Positions 42,117 through 50,952 are shown, counted from the first letter of the stretch. The stretch: 55,126 nt of DNA from an uncultured Bacteroidota bacterium (GCA_903854725.1 CAINWZ010000010.1:1-55126); one strand, 5' to 3'. Program-made: numbers and translations. The notes: generated by a model from the sequence alone, not told the origin.

Positions 42117-43373
42117 ATGGCAGATATATTTGAAAGGTTAATCAAGAACTACGGTCCCATAGGCCAACATCGTGAAAGAGCTCACGGATACTTTGCTTTT
42201 CCTAAATTAGAAGGGGAAATAGGCACTAAAATGAAATTTAGAGGCCAGGAAATGATTGTATGGAGCTTGAATAACTATTTAGGCTTAGCCAATCATCCAG
42301 CTGTAAGAAAAGCCGACGCGGATGCTAGTGCAAAATATGGATTGGCCCTGCCAATGGGTGCTAGAATGATGAGTGGAAATAGTGATTTACATGAACAACT
42401 TGAGGCGGAATTAGCCAGTTTTGAACTTAAAGAAGATGCTATTTTAATGAACTATGGCTACCAAGGTATTATGAGTGCCATTGATGCGATTTGTGGTAGA
42501 CATGATGTGGTGGTTTATGATGCAGAGTGTCACGCTTGTATTATTGATGGATTAAGAATGTTACCTGGACACCGTTTTGTATACAAGCACAATGATATAG
42601 AAGATTGCGAGAAGCAATTACACCGTGCTCAAGCATTAATTGACAAACAACAATCGGGAGGTGTTTTAGTGATTACAGAAGGTGTATTTGGTATGGCGGG
42701 AGATCAAGGAAAATTAAAAGAAATAGTGGCATTAAAAAAGAAAGTGGCATTTAGAATGCTAGTTGATGACGCACATGGCTTTGGCACTTTAGGTAAAACG
42801 GGAGCTGGTGCAGGTGAAGAACAAGGATGTCAGGATGGGATTGATTTATACTTTTCAACTTTTGCAAAGAGTATGGCTTCGATTGGTGCTTTTATGGCAG
42901 GACCTAAAACCATTATAGATTATATAAGATATAATATTAGGTCTCAGATTTTTGCTAAAAGTTTACCGATGCCTTTTGTAGTTGGTAATTTAAAGCGATT
43001 AGAATTATTACGCACGCAACCTATTTTAAAAGACAATTTGTGGAAAAATGCGTTGGCTTTACAAAAAGGTTTAAGAGAGCGCGGATTTGATATCGGTAAA
43101 ACAGATTCAGTAGTAACGCCTGTCTATATGAAAGGTGGAGTAGAAGAAGCTACGCTCATGGTAATGGATTTAAGAGAAAACTATAAAATATTTTGTTCGA
43201 TTGTAGTGTATCCTGTTATTCCCAAAGGGCATATCATTTATAGATTAATTCCTACGGCAGAACATACACAAGAGGAAATAGATTTAACCCTAAAGGCATT
43301 TAGTGAAACAAAAGCTAAGTTAGATGCTGGGGCTTATAAGTCGGAGGAGATACCAGATATGGCTAATAAATAA
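42117..43373 (+). CDS. Alpha-oxoamine synthase: serine palmitoyltransferase or cysteate acyltransferase (SulA type)
   Basis: PLP enzyme that condenses an amino acid with an acyl thioester and releases CO2. The internal-aldimine lysine is K251 in STFAKSMASIGAF; D217 and H220 in LVDDAHGFGTLG and H139 in DAECHACIIDG stack on the PLP ring; RMMSGNSDLHEQLEAELA is the family signature. 418 residues, no bacterial-KBL partner (tdh) nearby, so 2-amino-3-ketobutyrate ligase is unlikely. Bacteroidota use such enzymes for 3-keto-sphinganine (Spt) and, in sulfonolipid makers such as many Chitinophagaceae, for 3-keto-capnine from cysteate (SulA). Sequence alone does not separate the two here. Confidence 0.84.
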   Translation: MADIFERLIKNYGPIGQHRERAHGYFAFPKLEGEIGTKMKFRGQEMIVWSLNNYLGLANHPAVRKADADASAKYGLALPMGARMMSGNSDLHEQLEAELASFELKEDAILMNYGYQGIMSAIDAICGRHDVVVYDAECHACIIDGLRMLPGHRFVYKHNDIEDCEKQLHRAQALIDKQQSGGVLVITEGVFGMAGDQGKLKEIVALKKKVAFRMLVDDAHGFGTLGKTGAGAGEEQGCQDGIDLYFSTFAKSMASIGAFMAGPKTIIDYIRYNIRSQIFAKSLPMPFVVGNLKRLELLRTQPILKDNLWKNALALQKGLRERGFDIGKTDSVVTPVYMKGGVEEATLMVMDLRENYKIFCSIVVYPVIPKGHIIYRLIPTAEHTQEEIDLTLKAFSETKAKLDAGAYKSEEIPDMANK

Positions 43374-43375
43374 AA

Positions 43376-44320
43376 TTAGAGTAAGTCTAATTGATTTTGC
43401 TCTTTTTTTAATACCTCAATACTTACATTTAATTCAAAGCCGATTAATAAAATAAGCGCATTTAAGTATACCAAGGTCATTACAACTAATACGGTTCCAA
43501 TAGAGCCGTAAATTTTACTATAACTACTAAAGTTGTTCACCCAGTAGGAAAAGCCAAGGGTAGTTAGTAACATTAATAAGGTAGACAACAAAGCGCCAGG
43601 TGAAGCCAGTGGCCATTTTTCTTTAATAAGTGGTGCGTACTTATAGATAAAGGCATTTCCGAAAAATAATAAAAGAATAATAACAAACCATCTTACCGAG
43701 TTCCAATAGGGTACAATGGTTTTACGTTTAATATCAAAAACTTCTCTTAATAAAGTGGTCAATTGGTCTTGCCCAATTAATACAAGTAAGCTCGCAAATA
43801 CCAATAAAATTAAAATAATGGTTAGGCGTATGGCCCTCATTCTTTGGTGCAAGAAAAAAGGTTTGTTTTGCATGATGGATTTATCAAAGCTCCTGATAAT
43901 TCCTGTCATGGCATTAGAAGCATAAAACAACAATAATAAAAATCCAAAAGAAAAAATACCTACGTGCTGACTTAATAAATCGTTGATGATATCAATAATA
44001 AATTTGTAAGTACTAGAATTAGGGGCAATATCTTTAAAAACGGAAAGGATCTGCTTTTTTACCTTAAAGGTTTTAGGAAAGTAGGGGATGATGGAAAATA
44101 AAAAAAGAAAACCAGCGGGCAACGCCATGATTAAGTTAAAGGAAATGGCAGAGGCTCGATCATAAAGACCTAATGTATTTAATTGTCTAAATACAAATCT
44201 TATTACCTGATATAAATTTACATGCTGGAAACCAGGAATATAAATTGCCTTTGCTTTTTGTTTCAAAAACAAATATAATGGGTTCAATAATTTTACGCCT
44301 ATGTTTAAAATTTTATTCAA
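43376..44320 (-). CDS. YihY/virulence factor BrkB family membrane protein
   Basis: Integral inner-membrane protein with about six spans. The N-terminal amphipathic region is followed by YDRASAISFNLIMALPAGFLFLFSIIPYFP (about 58-87) and later YAPLIKEKWPLASPGALLSTLLMLLTTLGFSYWV plus YGSIGTVLVVMTLVYLNALILLIGFELN, the fixed landmarks of the YihY/BrkB family. Earlier claims that the family is RNase BN have been dropped; function unknown. It lies 12 bases after mltG, so the two form an operon, which hints at a link to envelope building. Its stop is 2 bases from the stop of the converging oxoamine synthase gene. Confidence 0.88.
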   Translation of the reverse strand: MNKILNIGVKLLNPLYLFLKQKAKAIYIPGFQHVNLYQVIRFVFRQLNTLGLYDRASAISFNLIMALPAGFLFLFSIIPYFPKTFKVKKQILSVFKDIAPNSSTYKFIIDIINDLLSQHVGIFSFGFLLLLFYASNAMTGIIRSFDKSIMQNKPFFLHQRMRAIRLTIILILLVFASLLVLIGQDQLTTLLREVFDIKRKTIVPYWNSVRWFVIILLLFFGNAFIYKYAPLIKEKWPLASPGALLSTLLMLLTTLGFSYWVNNFSSYSKIYGSIGTVLVVMTLVYLNALILLIGFELNVSIEVLKKEQNQLDLL

Positions 44321-44332
44321 ATTATAAAATTA

Positions 44333-45352
44333 TTATTTTTCTTTTAGTTTATTAGCCTGGTATTCATCTAGTTTATGTTGATACTCCTTTGCAAATTTAC
44401 TATGTTCTTCATAAGTAGCACTAAAATGATGGTAGCCGCTAAAGTCGGCTTTGGCTACAAAGTAAATGTAATTAGTATTAGGTGCATTTAATACTAGATC
44501 AATTGTCTTAGGTGCCGGGGTACAAATGGGGCCTGGCGGAAGTCCTGCTTTCTTATAAGTGTTATAAGGAGAAGGATTGGTTAAATACTTCTCATATATT
44601 CTAGTGAGTGTAAAGTCCTGCATGGCATATTTAATAGTAGGGCAGGCTTGTAGGGGCATTTTTTTCTTAAGTCTATTTTGGTACACGCTTGCAATAATAC
44701 TTTTATCGGTATCGAAGTTGGTTTCTTCCTCAACGATAGAAGCTAAGGTATATACTTCGTTCTTGGTAAGTCCAATGGCGGCTGCTTTTTCAATTCTATT
44801 ATTTTTGCTCCAAAAAAGATTTTCCTCGCTTTTCATTTTTTGTAACAACTTATTCATGGGTGTTGACCAATAAAATTCGTAGGTATTGGGAAGGAATAAG
44901 GTAAATACTTGTGTGGTATCTGTATCGAAAGGTCTAAGGGAATCGTTGCTGGTTAAATATCGCATAGATTCAGTACTGTCTATAGCGAATGTATTTGCTA
45001 TTAATTTTGCTAAATCAGCCTTTGTTCTAACTTTATTTAAAATAAACTTAACGGTGGCTTGCTTATTGTTTCTAAGCATTCTAATGAGATTCAATAAACT
45101 AGTATTTTTTTGAATTAAAAATTTACCTGGTTTAATTTTTTCTTCCACATTAAATAATTTTGCTAAAAGCAAAAAACTAGGTTTATCCCTAATTATTTTT
45201 TTGGCACTCAAGGTATCCGCTAAAGCCGAAAGTCCTTCTTTAGTATACTCAAAGCTTGCTTTCTCTGTAGTAAAATGGGTGGCTTTAATAAACACAGTAT
45301 AGGAAGTGTAAATGACGCCAACTAGTAAAGCCAACAAGATCCATTTTTTCAT
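44333..45352 (-). CDS. mltG: Endolytic murein transglycosylase MltG
   Basis: Inner-membrane lytic transglycosylase that cuts nascent peptidoglycan strands. One N-terminal membrane span (about residues 4-22), a LysM-like region (about 30-100), and the YceG catalytic domain with ASIVEEETNFDTDKSIIASVYQNRL, in which E208 is the likely catalytic glutamate, followed by LQACPTIKYAM and YNTYKKAGLPPGPICTP. 339 residues is normal. Starts about 50 bases downstream of the secG terminator, so it has its own promoter, and leads into the yihY gene. Confidence 0.93.
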   Translation of the reverse strand: MKKWILLALLVGVIYTSYTVFIKATHFTTEKASFEYTKEGLSALADTLSAKKIIRDKPSFLLLAKLFNVEEKIKPGKFLIQKNTSLLNLIRMLRNNKQATVKFILNKVRTKADLAKLIANTFAIDSTESMRYLTSNDSLRPFDTDTTQVFTLFLPNTYEFYWSTPMNKLLQKMKSEENLFWSKNNRIEKAAAIGLTKNEVYTLASIVEEETNFDTDKSIIASVYQNRLKKKMPLQACPTIKYAMQDFTLTRIYEKYLTNPSPYNTYKKAGLPPGPICTPAPKTIDLVLNAPNTNYIYFVAKADFSGYHHFSATYEEHSKFAKEYQHKLDEYQANKLKEK

Positions 45353-45402
45353 GACAAAGGTTTACTTTTTACAATTTATGCAGAATCAATAATACAATAA
45401 AA

Positions 45403-45428
45403 ATCCCTCTCGATTGCGCGAGAGGGAT
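45403..45428 (-). terminator. Intrinsic terminator of the miaB-secG operon
   Basis: Perfect 10-bp stem ATCCCTCTCG (45403-45412) and CGAGAGGGAT (45419-45428), loop ATTGCG; on the - strand it runs into GGATTTTTATTG. Confidence 0.85.
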
Positions 45429-45488
45429 AAAATATTTTATAGTTAATTCGTTATCGTTAATGTGTACATTAACTTTAACAATTTGTTC

Positions 45489-45848
45489 TTATTTTTTTGC
45501 GTCTGCAGGAGCAGTTGCGGGTGCAGTTGCAGGTGCAGCTTGTTGCGCTGGAGCAGTGGTTGCAGGAGCCGTAATAGAGGTGTTTACTTTATTTAATAAA
45601 CCTTTATCACTTGAAGATCCACCAGACTTTAAGAATATAGTAGATGTCATCGCTAAAAGCGCAATTACACCAGCGAATATCCAAGTGCCTTTTTCAAGCA
45701 CATCTGTAGTTTGCTTAACGCCCATGAAATTATTAGAAAGGCCGCCTACATTCGCATTTAAACCACCACCCTTAGGATTTTGGATTAAAACCATAAAACC
45801 TAGGCCTAAACAAGCCACGATAATCAATATTAAGTAAAGTGTAATCAT
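45489..45848 (-). CDS. secG: Preprotein translocase subunit SecG
   Basis: Small subunit of the SecYEG channel. Two membrane spans (about residues 3-20 and 56-75) around the loop LIQNPKGGGLNANVGGLSNNFMGVKQTTDVLEKGTW with the family QxxKGGG-type motif. After residue 76 comes a low-complexity Ala/Pro/Thr tail (about 92-119) that E. coli SecG lacks but is common in Bacteroidota. Last gene of a five-gene operon; its start overlaps the previous stop by four bases. The reverse strand here also stays open, but only because of the repetitive tail. Confidence 0.92.
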   Translation of the reverse strand: MITLYLILIIVACLGLGFMVLIQNPKGGGLNANVGGLSNNFMGVKQTTDVLEKGTWIFAGVIALLAMTSTIFLKSGGSSSDKGLLNKVNTSITAPATTAPAQQAAPATAPATAPADAKK

Positions 45849-46564
45849 TTCTTTTGTTTTAATTGTTCTATTCTAGACGCAAAATAAACGGATTTTTCAG
45901 GAAAAATAAAACTTAATTTAGAATAGACGTCGATGGCTTTACGCTTATTGCCCTGTTTTAGCCATATTTCGGCCATGGCTTCAGTGATAACATCGGCCGT
46001 GGTATTGGCTTTTTCAGCTATAGCGGCTATTTCCTTCTCATTTTCCTCAGCCATTTCCTCAATGATGGGTAGGCCATCTTTTTGCTTCAAAACCTTTAAC
46101 CAAGCTGTAAAACTTCTTAATTGTTGGGTGAATTTGTCCTGAGGCACTTTAGAAAGGTCAAGTTGGATGCCCTGGGCGGCAAAATAGTCGGTTTGTAAAG
46201 GAGTGGTCATTTCTGCCTCAAAAGCTAATTCTTGCTTTTCAATAGGCTCTTTAAATTGAGCCAATTGTTCAGAAATTAGGTTGGTCACTTTAAGATCAAG
46301 GGGAGAGGCAATAATATCTTCTTCTTCATTTTGCATAATTTGATGCAGCTGTAAAGCAGAAGGAAAATAAGAAGTACTCCTCTGTAATTGCTCTTGTAAT
46401 AAAGGAGAGCCTACTAATTCATATTTTTTAGCTAATAAAAATTGTAAGCTAGCACTATAAGGATGTGCTTTCACCCAATTTTCTAAAGCAACTGTTTCAA
46501 TAGCTTCTAATGTGCTATGCCCAGTCCATTGAGACAATATTTTATTATGAAGTGTTGAAGTCAT
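45845..46564 (-). CDS. Hypothetical protein in the miaB-secG operon, TPR-like C-terminus
   Basis: A 239-residue soluble, acidic, mostly helical protein with no signal peptide. The N-terminal half (THSTLEAIETVALENWVKAHPYSASLQFLLAKKY-like) and the C-terminal ITEAMAEIWLKQGNKRKAIDVYSKLSFIFPEKS (about 193-228) each look like a tetratricopeptide hairpin, so protein binding is likely. It sits between lptE (2 bases away) and secG (4-base overlap), which suggests a role in envelope protein or LPS handling. I recall no named family. Confidence 0.68.
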   Translation of the reverse strand: MTSTLHNKILSQWTGHSTLEAIETVALENWVKAHPYSASLQFLLAKKYELVGSPLLQEQLQRSTSYFPSALQLHQIMQNEEEDIIASPLDLKVTNLISEQLAQFKEPIEKQELAFEAEMTTPLQTDYFAAQGIQLDLSKVPQDKFTQQLRSFTAWLKVLKQKDGLPIIEEMAEENEKEIAAIAEKANTTADVITEAMAEIWLKQGNKRKAIDVYSKLSFIFPEKSVYFASRIEQLKQKK

Positions 46565-46566
46565 TC

Positions 46567-47145
46567 TTACCAGTTTGAAAAAATTTGGTTAAATATATCG
46601 TCTGTAATATTTCGAACAATATCGTCCATTAATTGTCCTTCGGCTTGGTTTAAAGTTAGGGTAGCAGAAAAATCAAAATTACGTGAAACATCAAATTCTT
46701 GTTCTTTATTTTCTAATGTCTTTTTTAATACAACATGCACGGTAACAGTTAGTCGATTGGTGCTTGCTTGTTGCGCACTTACACCTACTGTTTGAGAAGG
46801 ATCATAGTTGGTGATAGTGGCAAATATTTGATAGTGAGCATCATCGTTATTGGTTCTAGTGAGTTTGGTTTGCCCAATAATTTTTTGTTGTAATTTATCT
46901 GTTAATAAGGGAGCTAGTTGCGGATTCACATACCTAGCTTTATTTTCAATGAAACCAATTTTAACTGTTTTGATATTATCTGGAATAACAGCATCTCTAA
47001 AACTATAGATACCACAGCCGCTTAATAGCGTAGTGGAGAGTATAAGAACTAAAACAGCATTTAAAAATGACTGTTTACATAATGCTATAAAATATTTATT
47101 CTTCAATGTTGTATTCTTTAATTTTTCGATATAAGGTTCTCTCAC
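46567..47145 (-). CDS. lptE: LptE-family LPS-assembly lipoprotein
   Basis: Outer-membrane lipoprotein that partners LptD in placing lipopolysaccharide on the cell surface. Signal peptide with lipobox LLSGC (Cys44 in the longest frame), then IYSFRDAVIPDNIKTVKIGFIENKA, and late strands TNRLTVTVHVVLKKT and RNFDFSATLTLNQAEGQLMDDIVRNITDDIFN, as in Bacteroidota LptE. The frame is open to an ATG at 47145, inside the upstream activator gene; a TTG at 47106 gives a better-sized signal peptide (KNKYFIALCKQSFLNAVLVL) and only an 11-base overlap, so the true start may be there. lptD is not in the window. Confidence 0.8.
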   Translation of the reverse strand: MREPYIEKLKNTTLKNKYFIALCKQSFLNAVLVLILSTTLLSGCGIYSFRDAVIPDNIKTVKIGFIENKARYVNPQLAPLLTDKLQQKIIGQTKLTRTNNDDAHYQIFATITNYDPSQTVGVSAQQASTNRLTVTVHVVLKKTLENKEQEFDVSRNFDFSATLTLNQAEGQLMDDIVRNITDDIFNQIFSNW

Positions 47146-48352
47146 TAATGCCTAAGTCGGTAGAAGCGTCTTTTCGGCGGCCCCTATGTTTCTTAAGCGC
47201 CTTTAAAATTAGTTCTTTTTCTTTATCCATGATATTCAATGATTCATCCACTTCATAATGGCTATTGGTATCATTGTCTATAATAATAGGTTGAGTATGG
47301 TTTAAATGAACTGTCGGTTGAATTGATGGGCTAGAAGAATGAGAAGTGGGAGAAGGCATGATATCTTCTTTCAATTCATTGATCAAAGACTCTTTATTAA
47401 AATTGGCAGTTTGCCCTGCAATAGAAGGATTTTGTAATATTTCAAGAAACATTTTCTTTAATTCATTCACGTCCTTTTTCATATCAAAGAAAAGCTTGTA
47501 TAAAATTTCTCTTTCATTCGCAAATTCACCAACAGGTGTATTGCCTGTGACCATGGGCATATTGTGAATATTATGCTGAGGTAAAAATCCGGCTAAAGTA
47601 TCTCCGTTAATATTATCCGACTTACGTAATACCGAAATTTGTTCTGCAATATTTTTTAATTCTCTCACATTTCCTGGCCAACTATATTTAGTAAGTAGTT
47701 CTCTTGCTTCTTCATCTAAGAAAATAGGCTTTGTTTTATATTTCTCTGCAAAGTCTACCACAAATTTTCTAAACAATAAAGGAATATCTTCTTTGCGATC
47801 TCTTAAAGAAGGCACTCTAATGGGAACGGTGTTTAATCTATAATATAAATCTTCTCTAAATTTTCCTTTTTGGGTATATTCTAAAAGTTCTCTATTCGTT
47901 GCAGCAATCACTCTTACATCAGACTTCTGCACTTTTGAAGAACCTACTCTTATAAACTCACCTGTTTCTAATACGCGTAATAAACGAGCTTGCGTGCCCA
48001 AGGGTAGTTCTCCAATCTCATCTAAGAAAATGGTACCACCACTTACTGTTTCGAAATAACCTTTTCTACTATCTACAGCACCAGTGAAAGATCCTTTTTC
48101 ATGTCCGAATAATTCAGAGTCAATAGTGCCTTCGGGAATCGCACCGCAGTTCACTGCAATAAAGGGGTTGTGTTTGCGCGCCGATAAACTATGAATAATT
48201 TGAGAGAATACTTCTTTACCCACGCCACTTTCACCTACAATTAAAACAGTTAAATCGGTGGCAGCTACTTGTTCTGCCGTATTTAAAGCATGATTGAGTG
48301 CGGGTGTATTACCTATAATACTAAATCTATTTTTTAAAGCTTGTAAGTCCAT
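47096..48352 (-). CDS. Sigma-54-dependent transcriptional activator without receiver domain
   Basis: Bacterial enhancer-binding protein: AAA+ domain from about residue 8 to 245 with Walker A GESGVGKE (40-47), the sigma-54 contact loop GSFTGA (87-92; consensus GAFTGA), and Walker B FLDEIGE (109-115). Then a poorly conserved linker of about 110 residues with a Ser/Pro/Thr/His-rich patch, and a Fis-type helix-turn-helix DASTDLGISERTLYRKIKEY at the C-terminus (about 395-415). There is no receiver, GAF or PAS domain in front, so control must be by partner protein or by level. It lies in an operon with miaB and lptE. rpoN is not in the window. Confidence 0.9.
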   Translation of the reverse strand: MDLQALKNRFSIIGNTPALNHALNTAEQVAATDLTVLIVGESGVGKEVFSQIIHSLSARKHNPFIAVNCGAIPEGTIDSELFGHEKGSFTGAVDSRKGYFETVSGGTIFLDEIGELPLGTQARLLRVLETGEFIRVGSSKVQKSDVRVIAATNRELLEYTQKGKFREDLYYRLNTVPIRVPSLRDRKEDIPLLFRKFVVDFAEKYKTKPIFLDEEARELLTKYSWPGNVRELKNIAEQISVLRKSDNINGDTLAGFLPQHNIHNMPMVTGNTPVGEFANEREILYKLFFDMKKDVNELKKMFLEILQNPSIAGQTANFNKESLINELKEDIMPSPTSHSSSPSIQPTVHLNHTQPIIIDNDTNSHYEVDESLNIMDKEKELILKALKKHRGRRKDASTDLGISERTLYRKIKEYNIEE

Positions 48353-48357
48353 GATCT

Positions 48358-49788
48358 TTATTTTATAGCACCTATTAAAGTGCCTTTTGTATAATTTGTA
48401 ATAACAATATTTACATAATCTCCTTTTTGTAAATTATTTGTTTGTCCTGCAGTAGCTTTTGGAAACACCACTACTTTGTTTTGACTGGTTCTGCCCATCC
48501 ATTCTTGATTGCTTTTTTTACTATCACCTTCGATAAGTACTTCGTAGCTTTTTCCTACTTCTTTTTTATTGCTCTCGTTGGAAAGATGCCATTGAACATC
48601 CACAATTTCTTGTAACCTTCTTTTCTTTACTTCTAAAGGTACATCGTCCTCGTATCTTTTTTCAGCAAGTGTGCCTGGACGCTCCGAATAAAAATACATA
48701 TAGCAGTAATCGTATTGTGCCAATTGCATTATACTCATGGTATCCTGATGATCTTCTTCGGTTTCAGTGCAAAAACCTGCAATGATATCTGCAGAGATAC
48801 TACATTCAGGCATGAGTTCTTTAATACGCGCCACTTTTGAAAGATACCATTCACGTGTATATGTTCTATTCATTAATTGTAAAACACGTGTGCTGCCGCT
48901 TTGTACAGGTAAGTGAATGTATTTGCAAATGTTTGCATATTTAGCCATCGTATATAAAACCTCGTCAGTAATATCTTTAGGATGAGAAGTGCTAAAACGA
49001 ACTCTTAGAGATGGATGTATTAATGCAACGCTTTCTAAAAGTTGTGCAAAAGTAACTTGTGCATTTGTTTCTGGGTTATTCCAATAATAACTATCTACAT
49101 TTTGGCCCAGTAAAGTTACTTCCTTGTACCCTTTTTCAAATAGGTCTTTACATTCAGCTACTATTGAAAATGCATCTCTACTTCTCTCACGTCCTCTTGT
49201 AAAAGGTACTACACAAAAGCTGCACATATTATTACAGCCACGCATAATAGACACAAAACCACTAATGCCGTTGCTATCTAATCTAACGGGCGAAATATCC
49301 GCATAGGTCTCGTCACGACTTAATAATACATTCACTGCTTTCTGTCCAGTACCCGCTTCTAAAATTAAATCGGGTAGGGTTCTATAAGCATCCGGACCAA
49401 CAACAAGATCAACTAGTTTTTCTTCTTCTAATAATTTTGATTTTAATCTTTCGGCCATACATCCTAAAATACCCACCAGCATGCCTGGTTTTTGTTGTTT
49501 ATATTTTCTAAATTCAGTTAATCTTTTACGAACAGTTAGTTCCGCTTTTTCTCTAATGGAACAAGTATTGATTAATATTAAATCGGCTATTTCTACATTT
49601 CGGGTACTTCCATATCCATTTTTTTCTAAAATAGAAGCAACTACTTCACTGTCGGCAAAGTTCATAGCACATCCATAGCTTTCTATGAGGAAAAATTTTG
49701 AAAAGGGTTCTTTCTTATTAGTAGATACATAGGCTTCCCCTTGTCTCAATTCATCATGTTCTTTGGGCGCCGTTGTAAATAATTCCAT
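48358..49788 (-). CDS. miaB: tRNA-2-methylthio-N6-dimethylallyladenosine synthase
   Basis: Radical-SAM methylthiotransferase that modifies A37 of tRNAs reading UNN codons. N-terminal UPF0004 domain holds the auxiliary cluster at C40, C76 and C110; the radical-SAM cluster is CNNMCSFC (C185, C189, C192), with [12 protein letters not shown] after it; the C-terminal TRAM domain covers about 410-476 ([15 protein letters not shown], then [16 protein letters not shown]). 476 residues is full length. First gene of a tight operon that runs to secG, five bases ahead of the sigma-54 activator. The promoter sits at 49807-49837. Confidence 0.96.
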   Translation of the reverse strand: MELFTTAPKEHDELRQGEAYVSTNKKEPFSKFFLIESYGCAMNFADSEVVASILEKNGYGSTRNVEIADLILINTCSIREKAELTVRKRLTEFRKYKQQKPGMLVGILGCMAERLKSKLLEEEKLVDLVVGPDAYRTLPDLILEAGTGQKAVNVLLSRDETYADISPVRLDSNGISGFVSIMRGCNNMCSFCVVPFTRGRERSRDAFSIVAECKDLFEKGYKEVTLLGQNVDSYYWNNPETNAQVTFAQLLESVALIHPSLRVRFSTSHPKDITDEVLYTMAKYANICKYIHLPVQSGSTRVLQLMNRTYTREWYLSKVARIKELMPECSISADIIAGFCTETEEDHQDTMSIMQLAQYDYCYMYFYSERPGTLAEKRYEDDVPLEVKKRRLQEIVDVQWHLSNESNKKEVGKSYEVLIEGDSKKSNQEWMGRTSQNKVVVFPKATAGQTNNLQKGDYVNIVITNYTKGTLIGAIK

Positions 49789-49806
49789 TCATTTAGGTTT
49801 GAAACG

Positions 49807-49837
49807 CAAATTTAGTTAAAAAAGTAGAATGTGTCAA
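49807..49837 (-). promoter_or_regulatory. Bacteroidota-type promoter of the miaB-secG operon
   Basis: On the - strand: TTG (49837-49835), a 20-base spacer, perfect TAAATTTG (49814-49807), then about 18 bases to the miaB ATG at 49788. Both elements and spacing match the phylum consensus. Confidence 0.65.
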
Positions 49838-49950
49838 GTTGTCAGCCATAAGTTCTAATTATTTGATAATGAAACCCTTACTTAGCTTAGAGGCAATATG
49901 TGTTAATAATTTATATATAATTAGAAATCAATGATTTATCAAAGGCTTCC

Positions 49951-49958
49951 TATATTTG
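49951..49958 (+). promoter_or_regulatory. Promoter -7 element before the DUF3078 gene
   Basis: Perfect TATATTTG. It falls inside the longest open frame, which argues for the ATG at 49976 as the real start (leader of about 13 bases). No clear -33 TTG. Confidence 0.45.
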
Positions 49959-49975
49959 AAAAAATATTGTGCTTC

Positions 49976-50941
49976 ATGCGAAAAAGTCTGTTTATTATAT
50001 TACTCGTTTTCGTGGGGGATACTGCTTTTGCTCAAAATATTGCGGTGACTAAATTACGCTCTGAGACTTCGAGAAGTATAAGAAAGGATCTAGATACAAG
50101 TTATTTTAATTGGAAGCAGGGAGGCTTGTACAATTTTAATTTATCCCAAAGTTCATTGAGTAACTGGGCGGCAGGGGGTGATAATTTTAATATGGCTATA
50201 AATAGTTATTTTAATTATTATGCTTATTTCCAAAAACCGCGTCAAAGCTGGGATAATAATTTAGATGTCAATTTAGGGTTTGTACAATCAACAAGTTTAG
50301 GAGGCAGAAAAAATGATGATAGAATTGATGTATTGAGCAAATATGGTTATCGAATAGATACTACAGGTATGTGGTATTTGTCTGGATTATTTAATTTCCG
50401 TTCTCAGTTATTTGATGGATTTAGTTTTAGTGGAACTACTTCTAACTTTACTTCTTCATTCTTGTCACCAGCCTATATTATTTTATCAGCGGGATTGGAT
50501 TACAAACCAAACAATATTTTTTCTGTTTTCTTTTCACCCTTAACTTCTAGAACAACCTTGTTGCTAAATACAAAGCTTTCTAATAAAGGTAGTTATGGTG
50601 TTCCAGTAGGCACTAAAATTTATAGGGAAACGGGTTTGTTTGTAACCGTAAATTATAACAATACAATTGCGCCTAATATAACTTATAAGGGACGTGCCGA
50701 TTTCTTCTCCAACTATTATGAAAAACCGGAAAATATTAATTTGTACATGACCAACATGTTTTCTTTTAAAATTAATAAATTCTTTTCTGCTACGTATAGT
50801 TTGGATTTGATTTATGATGACAAAATCAAAATATTTGGTCCATTGAAAAAATCTCCAGGACTACAATTGAAGAGTATTATAGGAATAGGGTACTTTAAAA
50901 ATTTACAAGTAAAAAAGACCATTCTAAAGCCTAAAATATAA
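49976..50941 (+). CDS. DUF3078 protein, probable outer-membrane beta-barrel
   Basis: Exported protein with a signal peptide MRKSLFIILLVFVGDTAFAQ. The mature part begins with the DUF3078 signature WKQGGLYNFNLSQSSLSNWAAGGDN (about 48-72 from the long frame start) and continues as many amphipathic strands rich in Tyr, Phe, Asn and Ser, as expected for an outer-membrane barrel (about 12-14 strands). The frame is open upstream to an ATG at 49931, but the signal peptide and the promoter element at 49951 show that 49976 is the start; this gives 321 residues. Function of the family is unknown. It is convergent with purK, only 11 bases apart. Confidence 0.78.
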   Translation: MRKSLFIILLVFVGDTAFAQNIAVTKLRSETSRSIRKDLDTSYFNWKQGGLYNFNLSQSSLSNWAAGGDNFNMAINSYFNYYAYFQKPRQSWDNNLDVNLGFVQSTSLGGRKNDDRIDVLSKYGYRIDTTGMWYLSGLFNFRSQLFDGFSFSGTTSNFTSSFLSPAYIILSAGLDYKPNNIFSVFFSPLTSRTTLLLNTKLSNKGSYGVPVGTKIYRETGLFVTVNYNNTIAPNITYKGRADFFSNYYEKPENINLYMTNMFSFKINKFFSATYSLDLIYDDKIKIFGPLKKSPGLQLKSIIGIGYFKNLQVKKTILKPKI

Positions 50942-50952
50942 ACTCCTAAAGT

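Noticed and set aside
42117-43373. Call as glycine C-acetyltransferase (kbl)
   Set aside because: No threonine dehydrogenase neighbour, and the sequence is closer to the Bacteroidota Spt/SulA group as far as motifs can show.
45460-45837. 125-codon + strand frame opposite secG with an Ala/Gly-rich start
   Set aside because: Its apparent signal peptide is the mirror of the Ala/Pro-rich SecG tail; SecG itself is certain.
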